DNA of 56,475 nucleotides from an uncultured Armatimonadota bacterium (lineage in GTDB: Bacteria; Armatimonadota; Fimbriimonadia; Fimbriimonadales; Fimbriimonadaceae). The notes beneath the pieces were generated by a model. The model worked only from the letters and a program-made list of their open reading frames with translations, was not told the DNA's origin and ran no database searches. Made by a program: the position numbers and the translations under genes. Location: NCBI GenBank assembly GCA_903833215.1, contig CAILEM010000045.1, positions 1 to 56,475 on the forward strand, in the 5' to 3' direction. This document shows, in pieces, positions 56,008 through 56,475 of the stretch (the first letter of the stretch is position 1; every line of letters starts with the position of its first letter).

Positions 56008-56214
56008 GTGAAGCAAATAGTGTTCGAGGTTGTAGACTCGCCCGAAGGCGGATATGAAGCTGCCGCGCTCGGTCACAGAATCTACACCCAAGGCGACGAT
56101 TGGGAAGACCTAAAATCTATGGTCCAAGACGCGGTGCGTTGTCATTTTGAGGAAGCGGACCGACCAGCGCTTATCCGCTTGCTTTTCGTGCGAGAAGAGG
56201 CACTTTCTGCTTGA
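56008..56214 (+). CDS. HicB-like antitoxin (E1-like subfamily)
   Basis: A 68-residue protein from GTG 56008: MKQIVFEVVDSPEGGYEAAALGHRIYTQGDDWEDLKSMVQDAVRCHF, a HicB-like partial RNase H fold often mislabelled 2-oxoisovalerate dehydrogenase. The length and the VRDAVRCHF-like helix are typical. The stop overlaps the start of the HicA gene in TTGA. It should neutralise the downstream toxin. Unlike most HicB proteins it has no added DNA-binding domain here. Confidence 0.85.
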   Translation: MKQIVFEVVDSPEGGYEAAALGHRIYTQGDDWEDLKSMVQDAVRCHFEEADRPALIRLLFVREEALSA

Positions 56215-56447
56215 AGACTCCAAGAGATTGGAATGGAGAGAACTTTGCGGTCGGGCTCATTACCTTGGGATTTATTCGGGTGCGCCAATCCGGTAGCCAT
56301 AACATGCTAAAGCATGAAGGGTCGGGAGAAGTCATTTCAGTGCCGGCGCACAGACCTTTGAAAACAGGGACACTCAATAAGCTTCTTCACGATGTTGTTG
56401 AATTGACGGGCTTCTCCCGCGAAGAGGTCATAAGCAAACTCAAATAG
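56211..56447 (+). CDS. HicA-family mRNA interferase toxin
   Basis: A 78-residue HicA-like toxin starting at TTG 56211 (overlapping the antitoxin stop). It has ENFAVGLITLGFIRVRQSGSHNML with the conserved catalytic His (GSH), VISVPAHRPLKTGTLNKLLHDVVELTGFSREEVISKL, the second strand and helix of the dsRBD-like fold. It cleaves mRNA when not bound by its antitoxin. The order antitoxin-toxin with overlap is the reverse of classic hicAB but common in this subfamily. Confidence 0.88.
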   Translation: MKTPRDWNGENFAVGLITLGFIRVRQSGSHNMLKHEGSGEVISVPAHRPLKTGTLNKLLHDVVELTGFSREEVISKLK

Positions 56448-56475
56448 TCCCATCGCGAAATCGACGGATTCGAAC

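Noticed and set aside
56455-56475. Possible 3' end of a tRNA on the minus strand (GTTCGAATCC at the window edge)
   Set aside because: The T-loop-like sequence fits, but the following bases do not give a usual acceptor stem plus discriminator, and the rest lies outside the window. Extending the sequence to the right and running tRNAscan-SE would settle it.

Overview
The window reads as a piece of a moderately GC-rich, free-living Gram-negative-type bacterial chromosome. The protein families (DUF1080, TIGR03067, WbsX/GH99-like, copper-amine-oxidase N-domain, DUF1259, BTAD regulators, many secreted small proteins) and the intergenic palindromes suggest a member of the Armatimonadota (Fimbriimonadia) or a similar Planctomycetes/Armatimonadota-like lineage. 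This is an inference from family content; no rRNA or marker gene is present. No CRISPR array, complete insertion sequence or prophage is visible.

Layout. 1-12100: short mixed-strand transcription units for small-molecule enzymes (VOC proteins, APH-fold kinases, a chloramphenicol-phosphotransferase-like kinase, GNAT), ankyrin and HEAT proteins, an S41 peptidase, a solitary HicB and a nucleotidyltransferase pair. 12400-16540: DUF1259 and MFS genes in one reading frame separated by one stop, a long palindrome, then a CLC antiporter preceded by a fluoride riboswitch. 16650-20780: lipid kinase, AraC regulator with small genes, racemase, PAP2 phosphatase. 20820-26720: ankyrin protein, cytochrome c, copper-amine-oxidase-N protein, two convergent APH kinases, thioredoxin. 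26760-36420: polysaccharide block with a 1007-residue TIG/heparinase-II/III-like protein, a divergent frameshifted BTAD/NB-ARC regulator, an esterase, a WbsX protein and a MITE. 36480-45800: secreted proteins, APH kinase, VOC protein, tyrosine phosphatase, Old Yellow Enzyme, lipoprotein, TPR protein and a truncated-haemoglobin/ankyrin fusion. 45800-49600: a large intergenic region with a gene relic, two coupled unknown genes and the 3' remnant of a group II intron. 49600-56475: DUF1905, membrane serine hydrolase, DinB, a GH39 enzyme facing a LacI regulator across twin operators, a frameshifted gene and a HicBA module.

Expression signals are the most distinctive feature. About fifteen genes have a TAnnnT-like -10 hexamer 5-6 nt upstream of the start codon (ATG, GTG or TTG), as expected of leaderless mRNAs. 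Three other genes appear to start at CTG, because their conserved N-termini extend upstream of any ATG/GTG/TTG. These signals were used to choose several starts. All functions are read from family motifs by eye; no database search was possible.
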